A stretch of DNA of 64,000 nt from Asterella californica (Eukaryota > Streptophyta > Marchantiopsida > Marchantiales > Aytoniaceae), in contig JAYKYS010000012.1 of assembly GCA_036924285.1 (NCBI GenBank), positions 3,720,001-3,784,000 of the forward strand. Reading direction: 5' to 3'. Within the stretch, counting starts at the first letter, position 1. Each line of letters starts with the position of its first letter. The notes below the pieces were generated by a model. It was not told the origin of the DNA. It saw nothing but the letters and a program-made list of their open reading frames with translations, and did not search any database. Both the position numbers and the translations under genes were made by a program. Positions 32,440-45,039 of this stretch are shown piece by piece.

Positions 32440-35010
32440 GCCGAACAGGAGTCTTTATTTCAGTTCAGTCTTGATTAAGTTTCAAATTCATCCAGACTCC
32501 GCTAGTTCTATTGGTTGCACAATGTAGTGAGCATTGTAGTGAACAATGCTGAGGCATCCGCTGAATCCTCGAAAGGTAGACTGAATCCTCGAAGCAAGTG
32601 ACATGTCTTATTATACTTCTAATCTAGCTTATTGAGAAATGCTAACGCTTAGCATGAGCTTTTGCAGCAGTTACTGTTGGGATTAGATATTTATGTTCTG
32701 AACGTCCTCATGTGCTTCAGTTGGACCTCTAAGACAGTTTCTGTTTTAGCATACGCCCAGGTAGTTGCATGCGATAATAAAGACGTCACAAGCGTCTGTA
32801 GTTGCAACGCACAGTCACCTGCACTCTGACCACACCCCTTCCTTCTGGTTTTGCTGAAAAAATATCACAGAGACAGATTCCCTCCCTGGTAGTTTCTATT
32901 TACATTAGTCCATAAGCCATGAGAACCAGCGAATTCAAAACTATGTAAAAAAACCAAGCATCCAGAAAACGAAGACTTATAACCCATCTATGCTAAAAAA
33001 CGGAGCATCCAGCGAACGGAGATTTATAACCCATCATAGGTAGCACAGAGTGGAGGCAAAGCGCTATGGTAGACGAACACAAAATGGACGTTTTATGTAT
33101 GAACTGATAGAACTGGTTCGGCGTTACAAACAGAAGTCATATCCTACACGTAGTGCAGGAGTTCAGGTCAGAGTACTACTCGATTACCTAAGTAGCCAAG
33201 AAGACCAAGGTCTCTAGATCTATCCAGTTTGCTCCGAAAATGTAAAGAACGCGTTTCCCTGTGCGGGAAGTGGAACCGAAGGCCCCGCAGAGATAACAAG
33301 TTTCCGCTGGCATCTCCTGTAAGCCTTCATCGAAATGAAGCGGTTGCCGAAGGGCGCATACAAGACGATTGTCTGGCTAACCATGCATATGACAACTGAG
33401 ACGTGGTTTCAGTCTGCGTAACCATGAATATGGCAACTGAGACGCGGTGTCAATCGTCACCACAGTCGTTACCGGGAGGCTAGCCCGTTGACGACTGACG
33501 AAGACATTTCTAACTTTGGTTGCTAAGGAAGAAGAATTCTGTCACGCATTGTCATAAATTTTCTCATTTTCTATTGCTTATTTCACATTTGGTTCATTTA
33601 TTGTCGAGTATTTTTCTGTGTAAGTATTAGTATGTAAGCATGTACGTATTAATGAGTATCAAAGCTAAGATAGAAGATCTTCTATCGTCGAGAACGAAAG
33701 TTGCCATAGTTTATCGACTACCCTTCGTATACAGATGCATTATATATATGAATTGATATCATAATTTAGATTTTTAATGAAAACTATTTTTGAAAACTAT
33801 ATTAAATTATTTGAGTTCTACACTACTCTACTGTGAAAAGTTAAGACCGTGGACTTTTGGCCGCTATCGTAACATCCACCCGCAGACGAAAAATATTGAT
33901 TTGAGATTCAAACGTCTTATTCGTAAGTAAGCATAAATCAAGTAAACCTAGTTAGTTGGTCTTTCACTAACAGCATTTATATTTATTTTTTATTTTTTAT
34001 TTTTGTCTCCACCAATCCTACGATTGCCTGGGTCTTTTTCAAGACTGCAGAATTCTAAAAGACTCTTTAAAAGGAAAGAGTCTTTGGTCATGTTAACCAG
34101 TGCACAAAAGAAATTTTCCCATTCGTTTCTAGCCTGGTGCTTTATCCTTGACTCTGGTTACTCTTTTACATTTCTTTTATAGTTTTTATCCGCTATCTGA
34201 TGTGTCTGAAGTGTCACCTGCATGTATTTGTATATCGCACGGACAGATATAGAAAAAGAATGGATTACACTTGCTCGACCAGAAAAGACGTTGTCTATCA
34301 TACTAAATTATTAACTTACTAATTTAATTTAATACATAATAACTAATAGTTTAATAAATAGACACAGGTTGCGCTCGAACGCTCTCGCTCTCTTCTGTAT
34401 ATACAGATTATGAATATCGGTTTTTGTGCTCCTTTGATAGTCAATAGTTCTATTCTTTAGAGTAAGGTATTTTCGACTGAGTTTGTCATTTTTCATCTTT
34501 TCTGTACAGAGCTCGTTTGGGATGCATATTTTATTGAATATGCACGGAAAGTTATCGTGCATATATTCACTCCATCTTTCAATGGAGGAGACAAGTATGT
34601 AAAGGTTTCATTTATTTCCAAACTCTTTCCGGAGGAGACAAGTATGAAAGAGTTTAATTTATTACCTAACTCTTTCTATCTTTCGTAACCCGGTTTCTTG
34701 TTTTGTGGCTTCTCTCGGCATAAGACTCAGATGGTTTCATGAAACTGAGGGAGGGTACATACGTACGAGTTTGAGCCGATTTGGAAGTCCGAAGGACCGA
34801 AGCCGGTCAGGTAGGGCCAAAAAAATTCTATATTGTTTTCCTTATCATTTTCTGCCTTGTTTTGGTCTGTTTTTTTCTCCAATTTTTTCAGACAGTCCTT
34901 GGCCCTTGTCGGACAGTATTTTTATTATATGCTACATACTGAGTTCACATGTATACGATAGTGCATTCAGGAAGAAACCCTGATAAGGCTTCTGATAAGA
35001 AAGTATGTTG
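32440..35010. other. single-copy spacer at the centre of the large inverted repeat
   Basis: No gene recognised. It holds three small tandem duplications: period 47 bp at about 32951-33045 (gcatccag ... tataacccatc), period 41 bp at about 33379-33460 (aaccatg-atatg-caactgag), and period 47 bp at about 34584-34678 (ggaggagacaagtatg). The rest is AT-rich. Confidence 0.5.
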
Positions 35011-35199
35011 GGGTTGCATTGTGGACCTCATGTATCACAGGATAGTGCATAGTGGAGTCAGGCAGAAACCCGGATAAGAAAGTATGTGGTGTTGCTTCGT
35101 GGCTCCCACATCGATTTCCAATGAACAAAAGGTAGCACGCGAATGCTTACACTCACCGACCAATTCATAACATCCATGACGATCCTGAATCGGGGCTAA

Positions 35200-35579
35200 C
35201 ACTTTAGCATTCCGAGCTTCACGATGATAGACATCGGTCGAGTCACGATATAGACTTCCTTACGGACCTCCTGCCTTCAGTGCAGGATTCTGTTTACTCA
35301 TTACATCACGGACACCCGGACCCACGTAGTACTCTCTGACCGCGTAGTACTCTCCGACTACGAATGAACACCTACCAACATATTCGAGAACTAGAACTGC
35401 CAGCAGTCGGTAAAAGCACTGAGGAAGACGTTTTCAACTTCGAAGGGCTGAGGACGATCGACTGTTGGTTTCAGGGGACTGAGGAGAATCTGCCATGCGC
35501 GATCGTTCTCATCTGAACTCCAAATAAGTACAATACCAGTTTTGCATACATTTTCATGAATATGACGATTCTTGGTCAT
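35200..35579 (-). other. unknown ORF fragment, arm 2 of the inverted repeat
   Basis: Minus ORF from 35579 reads MTKNRHIHENVCKTG, IVLIWSSDENDRAWQ and KPTVDRPQPFEVENVFLSAF, then stops at 35391; a second frame continues with VGVHS and VRDVM-like words. It pairs with 31743-32158. Family not recognised. Confidence 0.25.
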
Positions 35580-36408
35580 GATACCTAAACTCTCTGTTAG
35601 ACATCCGGAGGTGGTAGTCTGGTAGTACAGAACCGACCTTCTTCTACAACCAACTACTCCGCCGCGGCTACCAAACGGGACTCAACGACTTCGGCCCATC
35701 TTCTGCCGACTTCACACCACTGTAGTTAAACGATGAAAGCAAAAAATTGGAAGACCTTTGTGAGGGAATGAACCTGCCAAGCCTCTCCAGTTGAGCCCAA
35801 AGGCACTCCCAAGCTGTACCCACCACACACACAAATGTATATTCATACGTCGAGAATGGCAGATTTTATCAAAGACCGCTCTAGCACTTAGTAACCCCGC
35901 CAAGTAATACATAGTAAGTAGCAAATAGGGGCCGCACGTGGGCAACACCACACACGTATACCCAAATATATAAGGAATTAAAGATCAAGTATATCGCTCA
36001 CACACATGAATAGAACATACAATAATATGTTGCAGCTTCGACCACCTCTCCACTTTCTCTCGACAATGAAAGCCCTAATGATAATGAAAGCTTTGTATCC
36101 TTATCATGATGAAACTGCGATAAGAATATGATCAATGTGATGTCGACTGTTGTAAAACCCCCGACTATCACTGACGGAAGCGCGTTTGAGGAGAACCCCT
36201 TGTCTCTAATCCTCTGACCCTAACGCTCACGGTGAGTACACCTTGATGCAAAAATCACACGCCTCAAACCGATCGGTTCGATCACATCTGGTGAAGTCTT
36301 AGGCTCTCTCGTCTCTCACACATCCATCGATCTCAATCAGGTGATAGATCGCGCACAAACACCAAGCGTGTAACCTAACATTAGTCTCCGGTGTCTTAAT
36401 CCGTCATC

Positions 36409-36640
36409 TATGACGTTTGGTGATGATCTCTTGCCGAGCTCTCGAGAATGGATACGGCTATGCCGAAACCTGACGGAGAGAACTTTGACAACTGTAACGC
36501 TCGGGTATGACGTCCCGCACACTTTACTATTGCAGTTCACTATGCCTCAGTAGCAGTCGCGAATGACGTGGTAGGTTTGGATGACTGTGTTCAGTTAGAC
36601 TATCGTACTCCACGTTGGTCAGGCTGCCGAATTCCGTAAG
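36409..36640 (+). other. conserved unknown ORF, copy 2 (frameshifted)
   Basis: Starts ATGACGTTTGG and reads MTFGDDLLPSSREWIRLCRN and LTERTLTTVTLGY. One base is missing near 36520 relative to copy 3, which shifts the frame to an early stop. Confidence 0.25.
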
Positions 36641-38530
36641 GACAAGCTAATTTACGTATAATTATCAAAGTTTTTACCAGAATTATTCAGAGCCTTGTGC
36701 TTTAGAATAGGTGAGAAATGATAATTGTTTTTCCAAATCATCTTACGGGAAATTAAGTACTTCAGTATGAAATATATATATACTCAAAATATAGAATTTA
36801 TTATATATTTAGAACTCGCATGAAATGTGATGCCTTAATTAGTGTTCGTAAAAATACGAAATAAACTCATTTTCTTCAGTTTGTGCGAATTAGCTTGTCA
36901 CTACTACAAACTATGAGTCAGAGTCTCGGATTAATCTGACAAAACGTAGAAGAGCTAGAGGGTTCGACCGAAGTCGTTGAGTCACGTTTGGTAGCCGCTT
37001 CGCTGTAGTTGGTTTTAGCAGAAGGTCGGTTCTTAACCAGACTACCACCCTTTATGTCTGACAGAAGATATCATGACCAAGAAACGTCATATTCATGGGC
37101 CAGGGAACATGAACGGTAAAAACTAGTACTGTACACAATCACGCAGTGGCCCTAAATTGAAATTTCTTATTGCCTATTACTCACTGGCTCATTGATTGCT
37201 GGATCCCTTTCCGTTTACAAATATGCATGAGTGTTCTTATGATCATGTCCTAGAGCTTGTGCACGATAATGCACTGCAATAGTGCGTTCACGTATGGTAA
37301 GCTACTGTTCGCTGAAGGTGTGGTTCGTTTTCCTTATGTGTACAAATGTGGAGCTAATTTCATTTCTTCATGTACACGATTTAAAAGGCCCAAATCATGC
37401 CCAAGACTGAAATTATTTAGACACTTTAGAAGCAAACAGTAATGTTACAGTAGCGAAAACTTCCTTCAACTGTGCAACACAGTTTTAACTGCAGTTTCCT
37501 TCCCGTGTTGCACAAGAACATAGCGTTGTACCCGTAAAGTTTGCTTTCAAACTTGTATCTAAATTGACTCCATTATATTTCTTAACAGTCTTTTTCCCTT
37601 GAAAATTCCGCAGCATGAATGCGAACTTCCAGCGTATTTCCTAACATCATGCCATAAATGTGACATCGACGAGCTACCTCCCAGACTGTTCTTATCCGAA
37701 ACTCATACTTCACCGTCCGTCTTCCCCAGCTCGCGAATATGACGTTTCTTGGTCGTAAAATTTGAACCTGCTCTGAGACGTACAAGCGTGAAGGACCGGT
37801 AGCAATTTTCTTCTCTAACTATAACCTACGGCTCAGAAACGGCTATGAACATAAGCTCATCGAGTTCGGCCCATCTTCCGCAGAGATTGTAAGCGCGGCG
37901 CGATAAGGATGTGGAGTTGGTGTGACAACAATCAGAAAGCGTGCATAGGCGGAAAGCGGCGGAATAAGCAAGACGGAACTTTGAAGTGTTAACTTTATGG
38001 GATATGATCGCTCGGATAAAGTTTAATTCTGGTACAGGTCAGGTCACTACCATACACTTCTTTAAAATATAGTTAACGGTGAGTTATATGTAGCTCTATA
38101 GATGTTATACGAAGTTCAGAGCAACAGGCGGAAGCTCAAGGGTCGGTTGAGAATGGCGCGGATTGCTGTTGGCGATTGTGACGTCTTGGGATTTAAAGGA
38201 GTGATCGGCCCATCGAAGACCAATCTTTTCCCTGTGCTCCACCACATCTGTACTTGCTTGTACAAGTGCTTTCTCGTAGTGTGGCTCTTTTCGGATTCAC
38301 TGAAACAATCGAATGCTGCTATCGCCAACTAGCTTGAAGATCTGCATATCCTAACAGATAGTACTTCAGGAAAGTTGACCTTCAGCCTTTCGTGGAGTCT
38401 TCAGTCTTGATTGTTCGCAGCAATATCAAGCAGTCTATAACAGTTACTATACATTGCCTTACAACGAGTCTCAGAACCTCAGCGCTTCTCCGCCTACTTC
38501 AGCAATCTACCGTATTGTTGGTTTGTGAAA

Positions 38531-40135
38531 ATGGTTTCGATGGCACAATTCATCGTGGGGATAGTCGGGAACATCACGTCTATATGTTTGTTCTTCTCTC
38601 CATCGTAAGTAAACGGGTATTCGGATTCGGATTGTCAATCATCTTTTAGATCTAGAAACCGTCACGAACATTAGGTGTATCTTGCCTTGCTAAGCTAGGA
38701 ACCCCAGAGTTTCTTCCGGTAGCTATTCAATAGTTTGGCCACAAGCTCTTTGCGCGAATTATATATCACTTCAATATTTGCTGCATTTCTGCATGCATGG
38801 ACTCGCTGAAATGCTCTGGACAGTAAGAGAGCATTCCGAATGTCAGTGAAGGTGGTAACCATGTGCAACTACGTTTTTAGTCGATACGATTCACTGAACT
38901 TGTTTAACGTGTTTCTGCTATGGCCTCCGCAGACCCACGTTTGTCAAGATATGCAAGATGAAATCAACAGAAGAATATTCTGCAGTTCCTTACATCGCTA
39001 CGTTGTTAAATTGTTTACTTTGGTTATTCTACGGATCTCCGTTTGTAAAGATGGGCGTGCTGGTTATAACCATCAATGCCGCGGGTGCATTTATCGAGAT
39101 CGTTTATCTTTGCATATACGTAGCTTATGCAAAGGACAGACGACAATTGGTGAGATGGTTCTTGTAGCATGGATGATTCGCAGCTTTCCTCTCATGATCA
39201 TATTGCCAGCGCTATTTCATGCTGCACATGGCATTATAACGTACTCACAGAAGGGTATTGACAGAAGGGTATTGAGTTATCGAGTTTCTTTGTTTTGACT
39301 TTGCAGAGGAATGCTCTGGTGATGCTAGTGGGTGTCATTGTGTTCTTCGTCGTGGTGGTTCTCGTGAACATGCTCAGCTTCCATCAACATCACAGAAGAG
39401 AGGTTATCGTAGGTGTTCTCTGCGTGATAGTTGGCACTTCGATGTACGTCTCTCCATTGACAGTGATGGTAAGAATATTCTCGCAACTCCATGGCTTCTG
39501 CAAAATGTTCACTTTGCTTCTGCTCATGTAAATCATCGCATATATAGTCCATTGGCAAGTAAAGATCCATTCGTCTGGACTGCTGCGTTTGCAGAAAACC
39601 GTTATGCAGACAAAGTCAACGGAGTTTATGCCTCTACCTTTGTCCGTGTTTAATCTGCTGAATGGTATCATTTGGACTGCTTACGCTTTGATCGGGCGAG
39701 ATTTGTTCATTACGGTACGTATGTCTGACATGAAAAAGTTTATACTTTCAGAATAGGTCAAAAAGGTTCTTCCCACGAGTAGTGGTTCAAACTTCCATGC
39801 AATACTGGAGCAGTGTCACCTTAAATCTTACTCGTTAGGAATATATCATACTGATTCACGTTCACTGTTGGCTCAGTTTACTGCAAAATTAATTCTCAAT
39901 ACAATGTCATGTGCAGATACCGAACGCTCTTGGAGTGTTTTTTTCTCTTTGTCAACTCACACTTTACGCATGCTACTGTGGAAACTCCAAAGGACGCCTT
40001 GCAGAGAAAAGTACCGAATTTGAAGGACCGGCTGCAAGTATATCAATGGGCAAAATGCCGGCGCCTACAGATGCCCAAGTAAAATGGCAGTTCGAGTACA
40101 GTAGTGAATATGTATATAGTTATTTATACCTTTAG
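38531..40135 (+). CDS. SWEET: SWEET bidirectional sugar transporter, copy 2
   Basis: Five plus-strand exons: 38531-38604, 38933-39149, 39307-39468, 39595-39714 and 39917-40135, all GT-AG and in phase, 263 codons. Motifs are as in copy 1: [19 protein letters not shown] across the exon 1/2 junction, [52 protein letters not shown]. The transporter core equals copy 3. The tail is new: about 14 bp present in copies 1 and 3 (the DLEN.VPK end) are deleted after codons for PAPTD, so translation runs on through former 3' UTR for about 20 codons to a TAG at 40133-40135. That should leave transport intact but may alter C-terminal sorting or phosphorylation. Exons 2 and 3 of typical plant SWEETs appear fused here. 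Confidence 0.93.
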
Positions 40136-42736
40136 AGTTAGACTCTTAGGGGAGAAGAAAAGCTAAGATTTTGATCTTGGACTCGGAAAGAACAGGCGAC
40201 GCAATGTATAGCCAACGGATGGAAAGACCACATCAATCCGTACAAGGGAAAGAGACCCAAAGGGCCAAGCAACCAACTTCCCCAAGGGAAGAAGAACATC
40301 GGGGCTAGGGCCCCTATCAGTAGCTCTAATGTACTTGTCAGTTTATAAGTATAATAATTAGGATGAAATGGACCCTTACTCAAATTGACCAAACAAGAGA
40401 ACCCTATAATGGTGTCACCATTTCTCAAATGAAGGTGAGTTCTAGCGTGTGGAGATTAAAGACGTTTTAGTGGAAAGTTACGTGACTTGCCCAATCACTG
40501 TGACTGTTTATGGTCCGTTAGAGCGTTGTCGTGTCCTGGACAAGCTCTTACATGAAAATCAAATTTTGATATTTTTCGCTCCAAAGATATTCACGGGAAA
40601 GCAAGCTAGGCTTCAACTTACGGGCTTTTGATACGATTTCGGATCTCTACTTTCACTGCATCAATGGATACAACTCTTTTTCAACACTCCATAAGCACTT
40701 CGTCTATTTTGTTTGGACGCCTAGTGGAGAAGTTACAAGACTCAAAAGATGAGAAAAACAAGCTAGGCCCTCATTTACCGGCTTTTAGCACGATTGCGGA
40801 TCTTCACTTTCATCGCATTGATGGGTAGAGCTCATTGTCAGGCATCTTGTCTACTTCATTTGAACGTCTTGTGAAGAAGTTATGCGACTCAAAAGAAGAG
40901 AAAATCTAACTAGGCCCTAGTTTATTCAGCAAAAGAAGAGAAAATCTAACTAGGCCCTAGTTTACTCTGCTGACTCGGTATTTGTAGCTCCAAGCGCTAT
41001 ACTAAAGACGCAAAGGGCCTGCTTCTTCATTATTGAAGAAATCTTGTACGTACAGAGACTGACGTAAGGGGTTTGCTTAAAGGACTAGCTTGCACCTACG
41101 ATCTGTAAGCGGATGATTCGAGAGATTTGGAGATCCAATGCACGCAAGGCGTCATTGGGTTCAGATTTGTGCACCCTACGTGTGGGTTAAGACGATTCGC
41201 GAAGAGACGGATCGAGGACTGTGTTCTGAGAGAAATTGAGATGTAGGAGAGAGATTTGAAAGACTTCAATAACATGTGAAGAAGAGTTGGACCGTTCTAG
41301 CCGGTCTGGAGTCCAAACTTGCTGTTCTTGGATCTATCGGGATCAGAACGTCGAGTTCTTTAGGAAATTGAAGACGATACAAAATTTATCGGACGGTTTG
41401 AGAATTTTGAGTGAAATTGACTCGCAGGGAAGCGCTTATGTCAGATTTTTGTTCGTTTGCGACTTGAGATTGGGTTGTTCTTCACGATCAGTGAGCCAAG
41501 CTCTTCGTTCTTGATGCCTATGCGATCAAGGAGTCTTCACTTACGCACAGGAGAAGAATGTATGTGGATTGGGTTGTTCGTTTGGATGTGATGAGCGAGT
41601 TTAAATCGTAGGAATTTGATTTACATCAATTTTTTGCATCCTGCGATCAAATTTCTTGCGTGGTTTTGCGAGAAAAACTCCAACGGCTTGTTTGGAGTCT
41701 CGTTAGGTTTAAGGGTAGCTAGATCTACCTACCAGAGAAAACAAATATCAGTTCAGACGATCAGTTTGTGCGGTGTGTGTGATTTTAAGTCGCAGGGAGG
41801 AGTTTTTGAAAGTTCGATCACCTTAGATAAAAAATCGGCGGTATCTTGGCTATTGGGAGTCGGATCTGATAGTCCTTGAGATCAGCGGAGTAAGGGAAGA
41901 AGACCCTATCGATATCTGAAGTCCGTCTACCGAAAGGGGGAAAGTTCTCAGATAGTCTTTTCGGTTCATTTGCTACAATTTTTGTCTTTTTGAGTTCGTT
42001 AGATTTCGTTAGAGTTCTAGTTGGTCATGTACAGCTTGCGGTAGCTAGCTTTAGCTAGAGCTTGTACATGGATGTTGTTTGTACTTGGGTTTGAATCGTG
42101 GGATACATGTGCATCTCTTTTGATTAGCATAGAGATATTTCTCTTGCTTCCAGCTACGCTTTGGTGGTTTTAGGTCAGGGTTGTGATTCATGGACTCGTT
42201 TTAGTGAGTTTTGAAGCAGATTACAGACCGCTCTGGTCTGTTTCTCAGTTTTGGGTTCTAAAGAAGAAACAACCGGCAGTGTACGTACATTGGGAGTTGG
42301 TTTATATTGTAGTGCTTGTTTTTGCGGTTGATTTTCTCTGTCTTGTCTTTGTTTAGCACAATACATCTCCACAGCCAAGAACCTCGTATTTTCCTGGACA
42401 TCTTTCACGCAAAATCCGACACGATACGGTGGTGAACTCGACATGAAAGTCCGGGGTGGAGATTTCTGTGTTTGAACTTGAAAGAGGAGATCAACAATCA
42501 TGGACGAGGACGAAGATGGATACGGTTGTTCGGGAGGATACTGCGGACCTGAGATGATGGATATGTAGAAGAATGAGATCATGGGAGGATGGGAGGATGG
42601 AACTGGCCATGACTAGGATGGGATGAATGGTTTAGAGGGGATACCATGGGTGCAGTTGGATGCAGCAATTGCACGTTTGTTTGAAGCTTCCATTTTGTTT
42701 TTGCGATAAGAGTAAGGGAACCAACAAAAGGAGGCT

Positions 42737-43711
42737 TTGGGGACGAAGGCGCTTCGAAGAGTGATCTACAAGCTCGATCTATTTGATGAGGAAGACATCT
42801 CAAAGTACTTGAGATGTTACAAGACGGAGAAGGAGATGATCGAGACATTCAAATTGGTTGTGGTGCTTGAGATAAGGAAGCATGTGAAGGGTCTAACAAA
42901 ACGTTTTGAGAAGAACTCTGATATATTTTCACATGCGCTGATGGAGGAGTATTTCTTGAGAAACTCAGATCGGGTGACCAAGAAATCGGTTTTGGGATGG
43001 GTCAACCAACCCAATAAGGGTTTACAGCTTATAGAGTTGTTAAAGGAGTTCGAGAGACAATTCTCTCAACTATCTCGGGTGGACAAGCTAACCTTGGAGA
43101 CCTACAAGACAGAGTTGTTTTTTCAAGTTGCTGATGAACCATGGCAAGAGCGGTTGGAGCTACTTCTGGAGGATGGATTGGAAGAAGAAGGATTGACAAG
43201 GAATTGAGAGGTTGTGCATGAAGCGGTTGAGCTTCTTGTCTGGAGACATACAAGGGAAAGGGTTACAAGGTCGACACTTGTATAGCTGATTACCACACCA
43301 GTTCGGATAGTATCTGAGGTTCAACCTCTAGTTGTGGTTGTAGAGGAGAAGGATCCTATCATCAAAGACCTACAGCAAAAGATGCAAGATCTATAAGCTA
43401 AAGTTACTAGGTTGGAGGATAAGGGATCGTTGACCAAGACGGTGGTTGTACCCGAACCAGCTTGCGTACATCAGTGCGTGTGATGTGATGGTCTAGATCA
43501 TCAACGAGACGATTGTATCGACTTTGTAAAATCTTTGCAACGAGAGGTTATTTCTTGGGAGGATGAAAATGTTGGGTTTAGAAGTATGGGTACTCTCTTT
43601 CAAGCCAACGTTGGTAACAGCGAGACAATGATGGTTGCGATTGGGATTTTGGTTGTAGCAGTGTGGTTCTTTTTTTTCAGAAAACAAAAGAAAATAGAGG
43701 AATACGTACAA
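42737..43711 (+). pseudogene. gag-like ORF with CCHC knuckle, copy 2
   Basis: Open from 42737 to 43207 (156 codons): LRRVIYKLDLFDEEDISKYL, LTKRFEKNSDIFSHALMEEY, a VDKLTLETYKTELFFQVADE helix and an acidic GLEEEGLTRN end. The same frame continues with stops to a nucleocapsid-like part: a coiled stretch with KVTRLEDKGS, then a knuckle whose third residue is a stop (TGA) where copy 3 has Trp, then a hydrophobic IGILVVAVWFFFF and a basic tail. The N-terminus is lost to a TAA near 42706. Broken at several places, different from those of copy 3. Confidence 0.7.
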
Positions 43712-44079
43712 TGATATGTACATGCTTGAGGTTGAGAGTTACAGTCAAGATATGTGGTGATGATTGGGAGGATGGGCGATGTCTACTACGACACTTGCGT
43801 CAGAAAACTTAACGATAAGATTCAACTAGGTGGATGGGAGGCGATTCTATGATATGATGATTGATCTTCCACCAAAAGTGACATCGGATGTCAACCTAGA
43901 CGTTGAAAAGGATGTAGGCTAGAAAGTTCAGGTCCATTCATCCATCAAAGTAAGATATACACAATCATGTCTTAATTCTCCTAGGTAAGTTCATCAGCCT
44001 CTCCATGAATTAAGCATCCAAATGAAACAAATGAAGTGCACTTGGGAATCTAACAACGAGTTCTATCACTTGGTGCAAT

Positions 44080-45030
44080 GAAATTTGAGATCAGAAATAG
44101 ATCAAAAAGTTGTTATTTTTCTCCTTGAATGTCTCTAAAGCAAAAATATAAAACGCCAAAATACAATTTTCAAGTAGGAGACGGTCCACGACATGACATC
44201 CACCCCCTCTAAACTTACGCATCTTCCGGTATGCACCACGGATACCAACCAAAGAGTGAATCGGTACACACACAATCTTGTCATCATACTTCTCATCTTA
44301 GTCAACCTCATCCAACCCGAACCCGTTGGTCCAAAGAGCACGAAGACCCAACCTAGACATGCGTCGAGAGTAATCTTGAAGTGGATTTCTGCTACTCCGA
44401 CCGGTAATCATGTCCCGATGATCCTTAGAGACTCCACGTGGTGCCCTTATACAATTAGGGTGAAGAAATTTGCAATACGATCGTCATCTTGAAGTTGCAA
44501 TCATACAATGATTTTATCTAGATCCATGTCGTCTTTCTTCTTCTTCAGCCTTCATCCATTTGCTTGTCTTGGGTCATCTCCTCTAAATTTACACATCTTT
44601 GAATATGCGTTCGAAGACATAGAAGGAGTAAACCATCATACTCTAGAAACACCTCTCATCCACCCAATCGAACCTCACCGCCGTCCACATATTGAAAGAT
44701 ATGTAGATCTAGAGGGGGTGATTGGATGGGAGGTTGAAGAAGAAAGTAGATGAGCATGCATCTACTTTCTTCATGCAAAGATTAAGACAGGGTAGCAACT
44801 TCAAGATGACGATCAGGTTGCAACCTTGAGGATGAGGTCAACTGAGATATGAGGGAGGATGACAAGATGAGAACGAGTGTGCGTGTCGGTCCACTCCTTG
44901 ATTGGTATCTCTAGTGCATACCACAGGATGCACAAGTTTGGAGGGGGTGGATGTCGTGTCGTGGACCGGCTCCTACATGAAAATCAAATTTTGATGCTTG
45001 TCGCTCCAAAGACACTCATGAGAAAGCAAG
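44080..45030. repeat. inverted LTR fragments flanking the copy-2 element's end
   Basis: 44160-44500 (ggtccacgacatgacatcca ...) is the reverse complement of 44680-44985. Together they form an imperfect foldback of about 300-bp arms. 44000-44160 adds an inverted, decayed LTR piece. Copy 3 has only the right-hand, forward part. Confidence 0.6.
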
Positions 45031-45039
45031 CTAGGCTTG

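Larger units (their letters stand above)
24515..32440 (-). repeat. segmental duplication copy 1 (inverted relative to copies 2 and 3)
   Basis: This block is the reverse complement of 35010-40110 with two stretches missing from that copy, and of 50000-56510. Homology to the downstream DNA ends about 10-15 bp past the SWEET stop at 24529. It carries SWEET copy 1 and the unknown ORF pair at 30.8 and 31.9 kb. The inner arm 31.0-32.44 kb pairs with 35.01-36.4 kb and is absent from copy 3. Confidence 0.85.
35010..40140 (+). repeat. segmental duplication copy 2
   Basis: Reverse complement of copy 1 and direct repeat of 49997-56540. It lacks about 540 bp (between 37100 and 37125) and about 2.24 kb (near 37330) that copies 1 and 3 share. 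From the SWEET start to the last exon it runs at a constant offset of 16409 bp from copy 3. Confidence 0.88.
40540..45030 (+). mobile_element. gag-only LTR retroelement (TR-GAG/LARD-like), copy 2
   Basis: The left LTR runs from about 40540 to 41150 (ctccaaagatattcac ... gagagatttggagatcc). Its start returns at about 44960-45030 (tacatgaaaatcaaatt, then caaagacactcatgag, then gcaagctagg), where the right LTR is cut off. The interior carries a gag-like ORF and a zinc knuckle but no protease, integrase or RT. It has a 39-bp duplication in the left LTR (about 40893-40970) that copy 3 lacks. A hairpin (catgtacagct ... agcttgtacatg, about 42025-42069) lies in the 5' leader. It would need another element's enzymes to move. 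Confidence 0.7.

Noticed and set aside
38840..39298. 152-codon plus-strand ORF over SWEET exon 2 (also at 55249-55707, and inverted at 25327-25770).
   Set aside because: It is a different frame through the SWEET exon and both its introns; the true exon frame joins its neighbours in phase.
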